DNA from: JBHGYD01 sp041920415
GTDB lineage: Bacteria; Bacillota; Bacilli; Bacillales; Anoxybacillaceae
Direction: 5' to 3'
Assembly (NCBI GenBank): GCA_041920415.1
Contig: JBHGYD010000051.1
Location: 1-39,398, forward strand
Length of the DNA: 39,398 nucleotides
The notes under the pieces were generated by a model. That model saw nothing but the letters and a program-made list of their open reading frames with translations, did no database searches and had not been told where the DNA came from. The position numbers and the translations under genes are program-made. This document shows positions 15,885 to 23,181 of this stretch, piece after piece; the stretch's first letter is position 1; the number at the start of each line of letters is the position of its first letter.

Positions 15885-16839
15885 TTTTTTGTATAAACAC
15901 GGAACATTGCTCGCGATCCTCATCGTTATCACCTATTTCGGGATCACGCTCGATCGCTTTTTTACGTACGACAATTTCAGCGACATTTTGCGTTCGATTT
16001 CCATCGTGACGCTTGTGGCGATTGGCATTACGTTTTCTCTCATTGTCGATGGATTTGATTTATCAGTCGGATCTACCGTCAGCTTAGCAACCATTGCAAG
16101 CGCAGCAGCACTTGTTTTATACCGTCAAGAAATTTTCGTCACTCTTCTCGTTCCGATTTTATTAGGAATTGTTGTTGGTCTTCTTAATTCGTTGCTCATT
16201 GTCAAACTCAAGTTGCCTGATTTATTGGCAACATTAGCAACGATGTACGCGATTAACGGCGTACATCTTACGTACACAAAAGGATTTTCGATTTACAACG
16301 ATATGCCGCTTCCCGACGGTGGAACTGCACCAGGAAAATTTATTCCTTCCTTTTTATTTATTGGTCAAGGGAAAGTGTTCGGCATCCCGTTTTCCGTCTT
16401 GCTCATGCTTTTCATTGTCATTGTTGCTCATTTGTTTTTAACATATACGAAACCAGGGCGATTATTTTATATGACGGGAGAAAATCGTGAGGCAGCTCGT
16501 CTTGCGGGAATTCCAGTGAACCGCTATCGAACATACGCTTATGTGATTAGTGGCTTTTTCGCTGCCCTTGGCGGGATTGTACTTGCTTCGCGTATCGGTA
16601 CAGGACAAGTATCTGCAGGAGCTTCGTTTTTAATGGATGGCGTTGCTGCCGCTTATATCGGTTTTTCCGTATTTGGTGCGGGGAAACCAAACGTGATCGG
16701 TACACTATTCGGTTCGATTTTAATTGGCGTGCTTCTCAATGGGCTAACGATGATGAATGTTCCATACTATGCCCAAGACATTATTAAAGGTGTAATTTTA
16801 GTCGGCGCTTTAGCATTGTCCCATATGCAAAAGAAATAG
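15829..16839 (+). CDS. CUT2-type sugar ABC transporter permease
   Basis: RbsC-like membrane subunit, 336 residues with about nine or ten hydrophobic segments. GITFSLIVDGFDLSVGSTVS is the family's conserved early block, and YMTGENREAARLAGIPVNRYR carries the EAA-like loop that contacts the ATPase. ATG 15829 follows GGAGGTGA; an in-frame GTG at 15814 lacks an RBS. A single permease gene implies a homodimer. Last gene of the SAM-controlled transcript; no clear terminator was found in the 86 bp before the CheX-like gene. Confidence 0.92.
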   Translation: MAQTVLSSTKKKQTLSPLDFLYKHGTLLAILIVITYFGITLDRFFTYDNFSDILRSISIVTLVAIGITFSLIVDGFDLSVGSTVSLATIASAAALVLYRQEIFVTLLVPILLGIVVGLLNSLLIVKLKLPDLLATLATMYAINGVHLTYTKGFSIYNDMPLPDGGTAPGKFIPSFLFIGQGKVFGIPFSVLLMLFIVIVAHLFLTYTKPGRLFYMTGENREAARLAGIPVNRYRTYAYVISGFFAALGGIVLASRIGTGQVSAGASFLMDGVAAAYIGFSVFGAGKPNVIGTLFGSILIGVLLNGLTMMNVPYYAQDIIKGVILVGALALSHMQKK

Positions 16840-16925
16840 GAATGTTTCCCCATCCGCTTGTCCCTTTATTTATGGTATGATAAGGCTATTAGCGGTTGAT
16901 TGTTTATGAACGGGGGAACAAGTAG

Positions 16926-17384
16926 ATGACGACAACAACAGCAACTCTCACTCATCTATTAAATAGTACGATTCATTCGATTAAGGCGGTTATTCCAACG
17001 GGGATTCAGATTGAAAAACCGACATTATACACTTCCCGCTCCATTCGTTCTTCCTTATCTGTTCTCATTGGAATGACAGGACAAGTTCAAGGACAGTTAG
17101 TACTTGGAGGAACCAACGCTCTTTTTGCGCAAATTAGTCAGCTTATGTACGGAATGATGCTAGAAGGGGACATGCTTGAATCATTTACGTGCGAGCTCGG
17201 CAATATGATTGCCGGTCATTTAGTGACATACGCGTCAAACCAGCAAATAACGATGGATATTACGCCGCCTACGTTGCTTGTTGGGGAAACAAGCGTGAAA
17301 GGGTTTCAGAAAGCAATACTTGTTCCGGTAAATATTGAGGAAAAAGGAACGTTGCACGTGATTGTCACATTGCATGAGAAATAA
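16926..17384 (+). CDS. CheX-like chemotaxis phosphatase-domain protein
   Basis: 152-residue stand-alone protein of the CheC/CheX fold. FTCELGNMIAGHLVT (about 87-101) has the CheX E-x2-N pattern, suggesting possible CheY-P phosphatase activity. Glycine-rich strands such as GMTGQVQGQLVLGG fit the fold. No membrane segment or signal peptide. ATG 16926 is preceded by a weak GGGGGAAC. An extended -10 (TGG followed by TATGAT at 16876-16881) lies upstream, so it may have its own transcript. No flagellar or che genes are adjacent, so its partner is unknown. Confidence 0.75.
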   Translation: MTTTTATLTHLLNSTIHSIKAVIPTGIQIEKPTLYTSRSIRSSLSVLIGMTGQVQGQLVLGGTNALFAQISQLMYGMMLEGDMLESFTCELGNMIAGHLVTYASNQQITMDITPPTLLVGETSVKGFQKAILVPVNIEEKGTLHVIVTLHEK

Positions 17385-17417
17385 AAAACTAGAAGCAAAT
17401 AGCGCTTCTAGTTTTTT
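17383..17417. terminator. Bidirectional terminator between cheX-like gene and ogt
   Basis: aaaaaactagaagc (17383-17396) / gcttctagtttttt (17404-17417), a perfect 14-bp stem with a 7-nt loop and poly-T on both strands. Confidence 0.9.
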
Positions 17418-17419
17418 TT

Positions 17420-17917
17420 CTATATGTTTCTATACTTTTGTTCTAATAACAACAACATTTCTTTCACTTCCGTTCGGTTTCCGGCATATCCGGTTAACGA
17501 ACGGTTTTTTCCGATGACGCGATGACACGGCACCATAATTGCTAGTTCATTCGCGCGATTCGCTTGACCAACTGCCCTTACCGCTTTCGGGCGACCAATT
17601 TTTTCAGCAATCTCGCTATAACTTACCGTTGTACCATACGGGATTTCACAAAGCGCTTGCCACACTTTTTCTTGAAAAGGTGTTCCTTTCCATTTTAATG
17701 GCAATTGAAACATTTTCCTTTTTCCATGAAAATATTCATCGAGCTGGCAGAGCGCTTCTTCAAGTAATAAGGAATCACTTTTGACCATTTCGTATTGGCG
17801 TCTAAGCTTTTGCCATCCATCCTCAAATAGTTCAATGTTGACGATGGCCTCTCCATCTGATATAACGTAAATAGGTCCTAGTTCTTTCGATTTATAGACA
17901 TTATACTCTCGCTTCAT
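17420..17917 (-). CDS. ogt: Methylated-DNA--protein-cysteine methyltransferase
   Basis: Suicide DNA-repair enzyme that moves alkyl groups from O6-alkylguanine to its own cysteine. MVPCHRVIGKNRSLTGYAGN carries the acceptor Cys131 in PCHRV, and RAVGQANRANE holds the arginine finger and the flipping helix. 165 residues from ATG 17917, chosen because AAAGAGG lies six bases upstream; upstream in-frame alternatives exist at 17923 (ATG) and 17944 (TTG). The start overlaps the end of the PAS kinase gene by 17 bp, so the two are probably cotranscribed and coupled. It could equally be called Ogt or the Ada C-domain type. Confidence 0.94.
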   Translation of the reverse strand: MKREYNVYKSKELGPIYVISDGEAIVNIELFEDGWQKLRRQYEMVKSDSLLLEEALCQLDEYFHGKRKMFQLPLKWKGTPFQEKVWQALCEIPYGTTVSYSEIAEKIGRPKAVRAVGQANRANELAIMVPCHRVIGKNRSLTGYAGNRTEVKEMLLLLEQKYRNI

Positions 17918-20132
17918 CTCCATCCTCTTTCTCAATTCGTTCAATCGGCAGTGTAATATGAAACGTCGTCCCTACACCGACCTCACTTTCGACATCAATT
18001 TTCCCTTGATGTTCTTCAATAATTTTATAACTGACCATCAGTCCAAGTCCAGTCCCTCGTTCCTTTGTCGTATAAAACGGTTCCCCTAGCTTTTTAATTT
18101 TGTCTTGTGGAATTCCGCAGCCTTGGTCAGTAATAGAGATACGAATATGGTTAGAATCGGTTTTTTGAATGTTTACCTTAACGTTTCCACCTTTTGGCAT
18201 TACTTCAATCGCGTTTTTTAATATATTAATAAACACTTGCTTTAGTTGATTTGGCTCACAATAGATGAACGGAAGGCGTTCTTCAAACTCCGCAATAATT
18301 TGCACATTATGCATCATCGCTTGCACACTGATTAAATCAATCGTGTCTTTCATAATTTTACATACATCATTTTGTTGATATTGAATCGCTTGCGGTTTAG
18401 CAAGGACGAGAAATTCCGTAATAATCGATTCAATTCGCTGTAATTCTGACATGATGACATCGAAATACATGGAATAGTCTTCATTAATGCTTCCTTGCAA
18501 CAATTGGATAAAACCTTTTAACGCTGTCATCGGATTGCGAATTTCATGGGCAATTCCAGCCGCAAGCTCTCCGACAACATTGAGCGTATCGGATTTACGC
18601 AGCTGTAATTCGAGCTCTTTTCGCTCAGTAATATCGCGAAGCATCATCATCCCTACACCTGGGATAATCTCCTTCTTTAATGAAAATTCAATAATTTTTT
18701 GCTCTCCTTCCCTCGTGCAAAGGTTTATTTCTGTATAAGCTTCACCAACATGTTCACATTGTCTAATTAACTTGTAAAAATTTTTTTGTTCTTTTTCAGG
18801 AATAAACTTGACAAACGGTTCATTCAGTAATTGGTTCTTCGATACTTGAAAAATTTCACAAGCAATTGGATTAACATCCAAAATACGATATCCTTCTCCC
18901 CATAACAATATCCCATTCATAGCATGGTCAAAAATGCTGCGGAACTTTTGTTCACTCTCTCGTAGTTCCTTTTCCATTTTTCTTCGTTCTGTCACATTGC
19001 GGAAAATCGTTAAATGATATCCATCAATAACCCCTTGTTTCATTGTAAATTCGAGTTGTTTGTCTTCACCGTTTGGCATATGGAATGTGAGCTCGTCACG
19101 AATTTCTCCCACTTTCCGAAATTGTTCAAACACATGACGCACTTTTTCATCATTATTATCAACAAAATCGAGCAAGTTTTGCCTTACAAGCAAATTGAGC
19201 GGCAGTTCAAACGTTCGGCTTGCTGCCGGGTTAGCATTTAAAATTTGACCGTAATTGTTCCAAATCAAAATCGCCTCATGCGCTTGTTCAAAAATAGCGC
19301 GGAACCGCTCCTCGCTTTTTTGCAGTTTAATCTCCATATTCTTTTTTTCTGTCACATCGCGCATAATCGCCATGTAAAAGCCGCTATATACATTAGATGT
19401 TGTTGTCAACTCAAACATTCTCACTGTACCATCAAAGCGAATTAATGACAGCTCCCCTTTAGCGGTTCCTTTTTCTTTCAATTCAACAAGAAGTTGGACA
19501 AAATCATCCATGCACTCTTTTGCAATAAACTGTTGAAACGATAAACTCAATAACTTTGTTTTTTCTAAATTTAAACTCATGCAAAAAGCGGGGTTTACGT
19601 CAATAAACCGCCCAAATTCATCAAAAATAACGATGCTGTCTACCGCACGGTTAAATACATCTTTAAACAAAAATTCGTTAATGATTCGCTCTCGCTCTAA
19701 CGCCTTCCGGGCAGAAATATCGCGCATAATCGCTAAATCAAATTGATTAAACACATCTTTTTTCATCGAAAACTCGATATGTTTCACTTTTCCGTTCCTT
19801 AACTTCAGAAGTAGCTCATCACTGAATGAGCCAAATTTATGTAACATTGATTGCTGAAATAACAAAATGTCAGGAGGAACTAAGTCAAGGAACAGGTTCA
19901 GCTGTTTTCCAAGCAACTCTTCTTTTTCCATTTCAAAAAGCTGACACGCCGCCTCATTGACTTCGACAAATTCACCATTTTTATTAAAAATGACAATCGC
20001 ATCCAAAGACCGTTCAAAAATAATCGAATAACCACTTAACTGTTCTTTTAGGCGCCTATTTTCTTCCTCTAATGACTTTACATTCACCATCAAATCTTGA
20101 TCTTCACGGGGAGAAAGGCTGTTATTCACCAT
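17901..20132 (-). CDS. Cytosolic sensor histidine kinase with four PAS domains (sporulation-kinase type)
   Basis: 743 residues without membrane segments: a short coiled coil (about 12-30), four PAS domains (about 30-150, 150-270, 270-395, 395-515), each ending in a xMRD-T/S-x-R/K-K type motif (AIMRDISARK, AIMRDVTEKK, TIFRNVTERR, MMLRDITERK), then HisKA with HEIRNPMTALKGF (His529) and HATPase with N-box NAIEVMP, DQGCGIP and GTGLGL. The layout resembles the B. subtilis KinA/KinE family feeding Spo0F in the phosphorelay. No response regulator is adjacent, as usual for phosphorelay kinases. ATG 20132 follows AGAAGGAGG. Upstream are a good sigma-H-like promoter and a 0A box, supporting a sporulation role. 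Confidence 0.9.
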   Translation of the reverse strand: MVNNSLSPREDQDLMVNVKSLEEENRRLKEQLSGYSIIFERSLDAIVIFNKNGEFVEVNEAACQLFEMEKEELLGKQLNLFLDLVPPDILLFQQSMLHKFGSFSDELLLKLRNGKVKHIEFSMKKDVFNQFDLAIMRDISARKALERERIINEFLFKDVFNRAVDSIVIFDEFGRFIDVNPAFCMSLNLEKTKLLSLSFQQFIAKECMDDFVQLLVELKEKGTAKGELSLIRFDGTVRMFELTTTSNVYSGFYMAIMRDVTEKKNMEIKLQKSEERFRAIFEQAHEAILIWNNYGQILNANPAASRTFELPLNLLVRQNLLDFVDNNDEKVRHVFEQFRKVGEIRDELTFHMPNGEDKQLEFTMKQGVIDGYHLTIFRNVTERRKMEKELRESEQKFRSIFDHAMNGILLWGEGYRILDVNPIACEIFQVSKNQLLNEPFVKFIPEKEQKNFYKLIRQCEHVGEAYTEINLCTREGEQKIIEFSLKKEIIPGVGMMMLRDITERKELELQLRKSDTLNVVGELAAGIAHEIRNPMTALKGFIQLLQGSINEDYSMYFDVIMSELQRIESIITEFLVLAKPQAIQYQQNDVCKIMKDTIDLISVQAMMHNVQIIAEFEERLPFIYCEPNQLKQVFINILKNAIEVMPKGGNVKVNIQKTDSNHIRISITDQGCGIPQDKIKKLGEPFYTTKERGTGLGLMVSYKIIEEHQGKIDVESEVGVGTTFHITLPIERIEKEDGDEARV

Positions 20133-20175
20133 TCATATTCCTCCTTCTCCAACAACACAATATCAATCAATATAT

Positions 20176-20202
20176 ATTCTCCATGAAAAAATGTACTCCT
20201 GC
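20176..20202 (-). promoter_or_regulatory. Sigma-H-like promoter of the PAS kinase
   Basis: On the minus strand GCAGGAGTA (20202-20194), 11 bp, then GGAGAAT (20182-20176), close to the sigma-H consensus RnAGGAwww-N11/12-RnnGAAT with one mismatch. Kinase genes kinA and kinE of B. subtilis are known sigma-H targets. Confidence 0.65.
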
Positions 20203-20243
20203 TACACTTTTTAAAAATTTTCCGAAAACAAAAATCTCCAATA

Positions 20244-20250
20244 TTCGACA
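20244..20250 (-). promoter_or_regulatory. Spo0A box (TGTCGAA)
   Basis: TGTCGAA on the minus strand is a perfect 7-base 0A box, 42 bp upstream of the putative sigma-H -35 of the kinase and in the divergent region shared with the radical SAM gene. A single 7-mer can occur by chance, so the placement is the main support. Confidence 0.5.
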
Positions 20251-20334
20251 ATGTTTTTTTCGTTTATCTTTTGTCTAAAATATGGTATATTAAAATGTTG
20301 TTTTTTCAATGCTCTCATGAAGGAGTTTTTACGC

Positions 20335-22104
20335 ATGAACATTATTTGTACAACATTAAACGCGAAATATATTCATACAAATTTAGCGATTCGCTACTTA
20401 AAAGCCTATGCCCAACCAGAATTTGATGTCCAAATCGTCGAATATACAATTAAAGACCCAGCAATGAATATTGTTACCGATCTTTACCAAAGACAGCCAG
20501 ATGTCATTGGATTCAGCTGTTACATTTGGAATATAGAAGAAACGATTAAAGTCGTTAAAATGCTTAAAAAAATCAATCCGCAGCTTATCATCGTGGTCGG
20601 CGGTCCGGAAGTTTCCTATGATGTGCGCGAGTGGCTCGAAACGGTGCCTGAGTTTGACTTTATTGTGATTGGCGAAGGGGAAGAAACGTTTAAACAATTT
20701 TTATTTGAATTACACGGAGAACAAAACTTTACAAATATCCATGGTCTTGCGTTTCGTCAAGATGGGGAAATCGTCATCAATCCACAGCGAAACAAAATCA
20801 ATTTAGCGGACATGCCATCACCATTTCGTTTTCCAGAAGATATTCCTCATTTATCAAAACGTATTACTTACATTGAAACAAGCCGCGGCTGTCCGTTTAG
20901 CTGTCAGTTTTGTTTATCGTCTATTGAAGTTGGCGTCCGTTATTTTGATCGTGAGAAAATTAAGGATGATATTCGCTATTTAATGAAGCATGGAGCACGA
21001 ACGATTAAATTCGTCGACCGAACGTTTAACATTAGCCGAAGTTACGCAATGGATATGTTTCAATTTCTCATTGAGGAACACGTTCCCGGAACGGTATTTC
21101 AATTTGAAATTACCGCAGACATTATGCGTCCTGAAGTCATTGAATTTTTAAACAAAGAGGCACCTCCGGGACTGTTTCGTTTTGAAATTGGCGTTCAGTC
21201 CACGAATGATGAAGTGAACAAACTCGTCATGCGCAAGCAAAATTTCGAAAAATTAACACGTACCGTGACAATGGTGAAGGAAGGAGGAAAAATCGCCCAG
21301 CATCTCGATTTAATCGCCGGCTTACCAGAAGAAGATTACACGTCGTTTCGTAAAACGTTTAACGACGTATTTGCACTTCGCCCTGAAGAATTGCAACTTG
21401 GCTTTTTAAAAATGCTACGCGGTACCGGTCTTCGCCTTCGCGCCGCAGAGCACGGATATGTCTTTATGGATCACGCGCCATACGAAGTGTTACAAAATAA
21501 CGTTCTTTCCTTTGACGACATCATTCGTATCAAACAAGTAGAAGATGTATTAGAGAAATATTGGAACGCACACCGCATGGATGAGACGATTGAATATTTA
21601 GTAACAAACGTCTTCCTGACACCGTTTGATTTCTTCCAAGAATTTGGTACGTATTGGGATGAACGAGGCTGGGCGCGCATCGGACATCAATTAGAGGATT
21701 TATTCGGTCGGCTCTATGAGTTTTTGCAGGCGAAAAACGTGAAAGACCTTCCAATCATTGAAGCATTCATGAAATACGACTATTTGCGCAATCAAAAGCA
21801 TAAACCGCGCAAACCATGGTGGGAAGAAAAAGCGGATAAAGAACTGCGTTCCAACATATACCGCCAACTACTACAAGAGCCAACATTATTAGGAGAAGAG
21901 TTCGCATCGCTGCAACTAAGCGAAAAAGATTTGTTTAAACATACCGTCATGGAAATTATTCCTCTTGATTTACAGCATTATGTCCGCACAAAAGAAGTGC
22001 GCCATATCCCAACCGTCATGATCGCTTATTTTGATCCTATTCATTTGCAAACAACCATTTATTCAGCTTCGTTATCGACCTTTCAAACAACAATAAAAAA
22101 GTAG
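20335..22104 (+). CDS. B12-binding-domain radical SAM protein
   Basis: 589 residues. Residues 1-140 form a cobalamin-binding-type Rossmann domain (DVIGFSCYIWN, IIVVGGPEVSYD), without an obvious DxHxxG cobalamin motif. The radical SAM barrel carries TSRGCPFSCQFCLSS with the CxxxCxxC [4Fe-4S] ligands. The C-terminal ~200 residues look like the DUF4080 type. Start is ATG 20335 after GAAGGAG; longer upstream frames have no RBS. Genes of this type are common in Bacillus genomes; the reaction is not known to me. Own terminator at 22098. Confidence 0.88.
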   Translation: MNIICTTLNAKYIHTNLAIRYLKAYAQPEFDVQIVEYTIKDPAMNIVTDLYQRQPDVIGFSCYIWNIEETIKVVKMLKKINPQLIIVVGGPEVSYDVREWLETVPEFDFIVIGEGEETFKQFLFELHGEQNFTNIHGLAFRQDGEIVINPQRNKINLADMPSPFRFPEDIPHLSKRITYIETSRGCPFSCQFCLSSIEVGVRYFDREKIKDDIRYLMKHGARTIKFVDRTFNISRSYAMDMFQFLIEEHVPGTVFQFEITADIMRPEVIEFLNKEAPPGLFRFEIGVQSTNDEVNKLVMRKQNFEKLTRTVTMVKEGGKIAQHLDLIAGLPEEDYTSFRKTFNDVFALRPEELQLGFLKMLRGTGLRLRAAEHGYVFMDHAPYEVLQNNVLSFDDIIRIKQVEDVLEKYWNAHRMDETIEYLVTNVFLTPFDFFQEFGTYWDERGWARIGHQLEDLFGRLYEFLQAKNVKDLPIIEAFMKYDYLRNQKHKPRKPWWEEKADKELRSNIYRQLLQEPTLLGEEFASLQLSEKDLFKHTVMEIIPLDLQHYVRTKEVRHIPTVMIAYFDPIHLQTTIYSASLSTFQTTIKK

Positions 22105-22120
22105 GGAGCTTCCCTACTTT
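22098..22120. terminator. Terminator of radical SAM gene, overlapping small-protein operon end
   Basis: aaagtaggga (22098-22107) / tccctacttt (22111-22120) with a 3-nt loop followed by a T-rich run on the plus strand. It overlaps the stop codon of the convergent 48-residue gene (22114), so it could serve both. Confidence 0.85.
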
Positions 22121-22260
22121 TTCTTTTTCTTCCTTTTTGTTTCTTCCATTAATCCAATCATTTGATGGGCATTGAAATCCGCAAATTCAAACCCGAATTC
22201 TTCACGCGCTTCGTCACGGTTGCGCTCTGTTTCACGGTTGTTGGTTTTATTGTTTGTCAT
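22114..22260 (-). CDS. Small charged protein, 48 residues, unknown function
   Basis: Reads MTNNKTNNRETERNRD, then EEFGFEFADFNAHQMIGLME, ending in a run of Lys/Arg (TKRKKKKK). The ATG overlaps the stop of the gene before it (ATGA) and has GGAGA upstream, so it is probably translationally coupled. The acidic-aromatic middle with basic tail has no motif I recognise. Third of three small genes read leftward from 22578; too short for usual ORF lists. The coding call rests on the overlap, the RBS and the clean end at a terminator. Confidence 0.65.
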   Translation of the reverse strand: MTNNKTNNRETERNRDEAREEFGFEFADFNAHQMIGLMEETKRKKKKK

Positions 22261-22412
22261 TCTCCTTGACGTCCTTTTTTCGAATTGCGGTTCGCTCCGC
22301 GAATCATATCTTCATCGCCCGCATATTGCGCCGCAAATTCCGTATCAGGCAAACTTTCTGTTGGTGTTTTATTATTATTTTTCGCAGCATTGAATTTGAC
22401 TTTTCGTTTCAT
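22257..22412 (-). CDS. Small protein, 51 residues, unknown function (possibly spore-related)
   Basis: MKRKVKFNAAKNNNKTP..., then PDTEFAAQYAGDEDMIRGAN, with a basic tail. ATG 22412 follows GAAGGAG. The Lys/Asn-rich start and D-E-F/A middle are similar in style to minor small acid-soluble spore proteins, but I cannot name a family. It overlaps the 48-residue gene downstream and lies 22 bp after the 47-residue gene upstream, so the three are likely one transcript. Confidence 0.7.
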   Translation of the reverse strand: MKRKVKFNAAKNNNKTPTESLPDTEFAAQYAGDEDMIRGANRNSKKGRQGE

Positions 22413-22434
22413 ACTTATCTCCTTCCTATTTGAT

Positions 22435-22578
22435 TTACTTTTTTGGAGCCATTTCGTGCTTATAAGCAATTAATACAATTTCTTCTCCCGTTTCTTCGCG
22501 CAACATTTTTTCAAATTCTTGTACTTTCCTTAAAGATTGTTCTTGGAGATTCGCTATAGGAAATGAGCCACTTTTCAC
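22435..22578 (-). CDS. Small conserved-looking protein, 47 residues, unknown function
   Basis: GTG 22578 follows AAGGGGG at good spacing. The product VKSGSFPIANLQEQ..., EFEKMLREETGEEIVLIAYK, ending MAPKK, looks like a folded helix-strand mini-protein rather than a random frame. First of the three small genes on this strand. I recognise the general look from Bacillaceae small hypothetical proteins but not a function. No clear sigma-factor promoter was identified upstream. Confidence 0.65.
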   Translation of the reverse strand: MKSGSFPIANLQEQSLRKVQEFEKMLREETGEEIVLIAYKHEMAPKK

Positions 22579-22679
22579 TAATATCCCCCTTTGTCGTTTT
22601 TTATTACTTTTCGTAAAAATCGCGTTTTTTATTCATAACCGTTCACGTTTCAGGTCACACTACGATTGAGGTGATCACA

Positions 22680-23024
22680 TTGCATAACGAAAAAGAAATT
22701 CAATCACCGATTCTCGATGAAACCCAGCCACATCAAATTCATGCCCCTTCTTTTAAGGGAACGGGTATCAACATGCGACCACCGTTTGTCAATAAGTATG
22801 GAGTTGTCATCGGTGATAGTAAATATAATTCGTCGGACTCTCCTCTCAATCAATGGAATGACGAAACGGATCCAAGCGTCATGTCAGGTGATGAGTGGGT
22901 GCATCCAACGAACGATATCGGCTGGAACACCGAGGAAAATCGTGAGCTACTCGAAGCAAAAAAACGCACGCAAGCCGCTCCATTTATGCATCCAAGCATT
23001 GATGTGAGCTATGAACAAGACTAA
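22680..23024 (+). CDS. DUF3905-family protein
   Basis: 114 residues from TTG 22680; an in-frame GTG at 22671 lies within the RBS (GAGGTGAT), so TTG is preferred. The core PPFVNKYGVVIGDSKYNSSD and SGDEWVHPTNDIGW is what I remember of DUF3905, a family limited to spore-forming Bacillaceae with no known function. No signal or membrane segment, many Asp/Asn/Pro. Divergent from the three-small-gene operon across about 100 bp. Own terminator at 23069. Confidence 0.78.
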   Translation: MHNEKEIQSPILDETQPHQIHAPSFKGTGINMRPPFVNKYGVVIGDSKYNSSDSPLNQWNDETDPSVMSGDEWVHPTNDIGWNTEENRELLEAKKRTQAAPFMHPSIDVSYEQD

Positions 23025-23068
23025 CGCATACGCTGTAATTAGCTCCCCACATCAAGACATACAGTATC

Positions 23069-23098
23069 AAAACGGGAAGAACTAGCTCTTCCCGTTTT
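23069..23098 (+). terminator. Terminator of the DUF3905 gene
   Basis: aaaacgggaaga (23069-23080) / tcttcccgtttt (23087-23098) with a 6-nt loop, then tta. The 80 bp from here to the MFS gene hold nothing else I can see. Confidence 0.85.
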
Positions 23099-23181
23099 TA
23101 ACATTTTAGCCTATTTCGCCATTTTTATGGCTTCAGCATAGATGTCATGTTATGTTCTTCTGTACATCCTCTCCACTTTGA

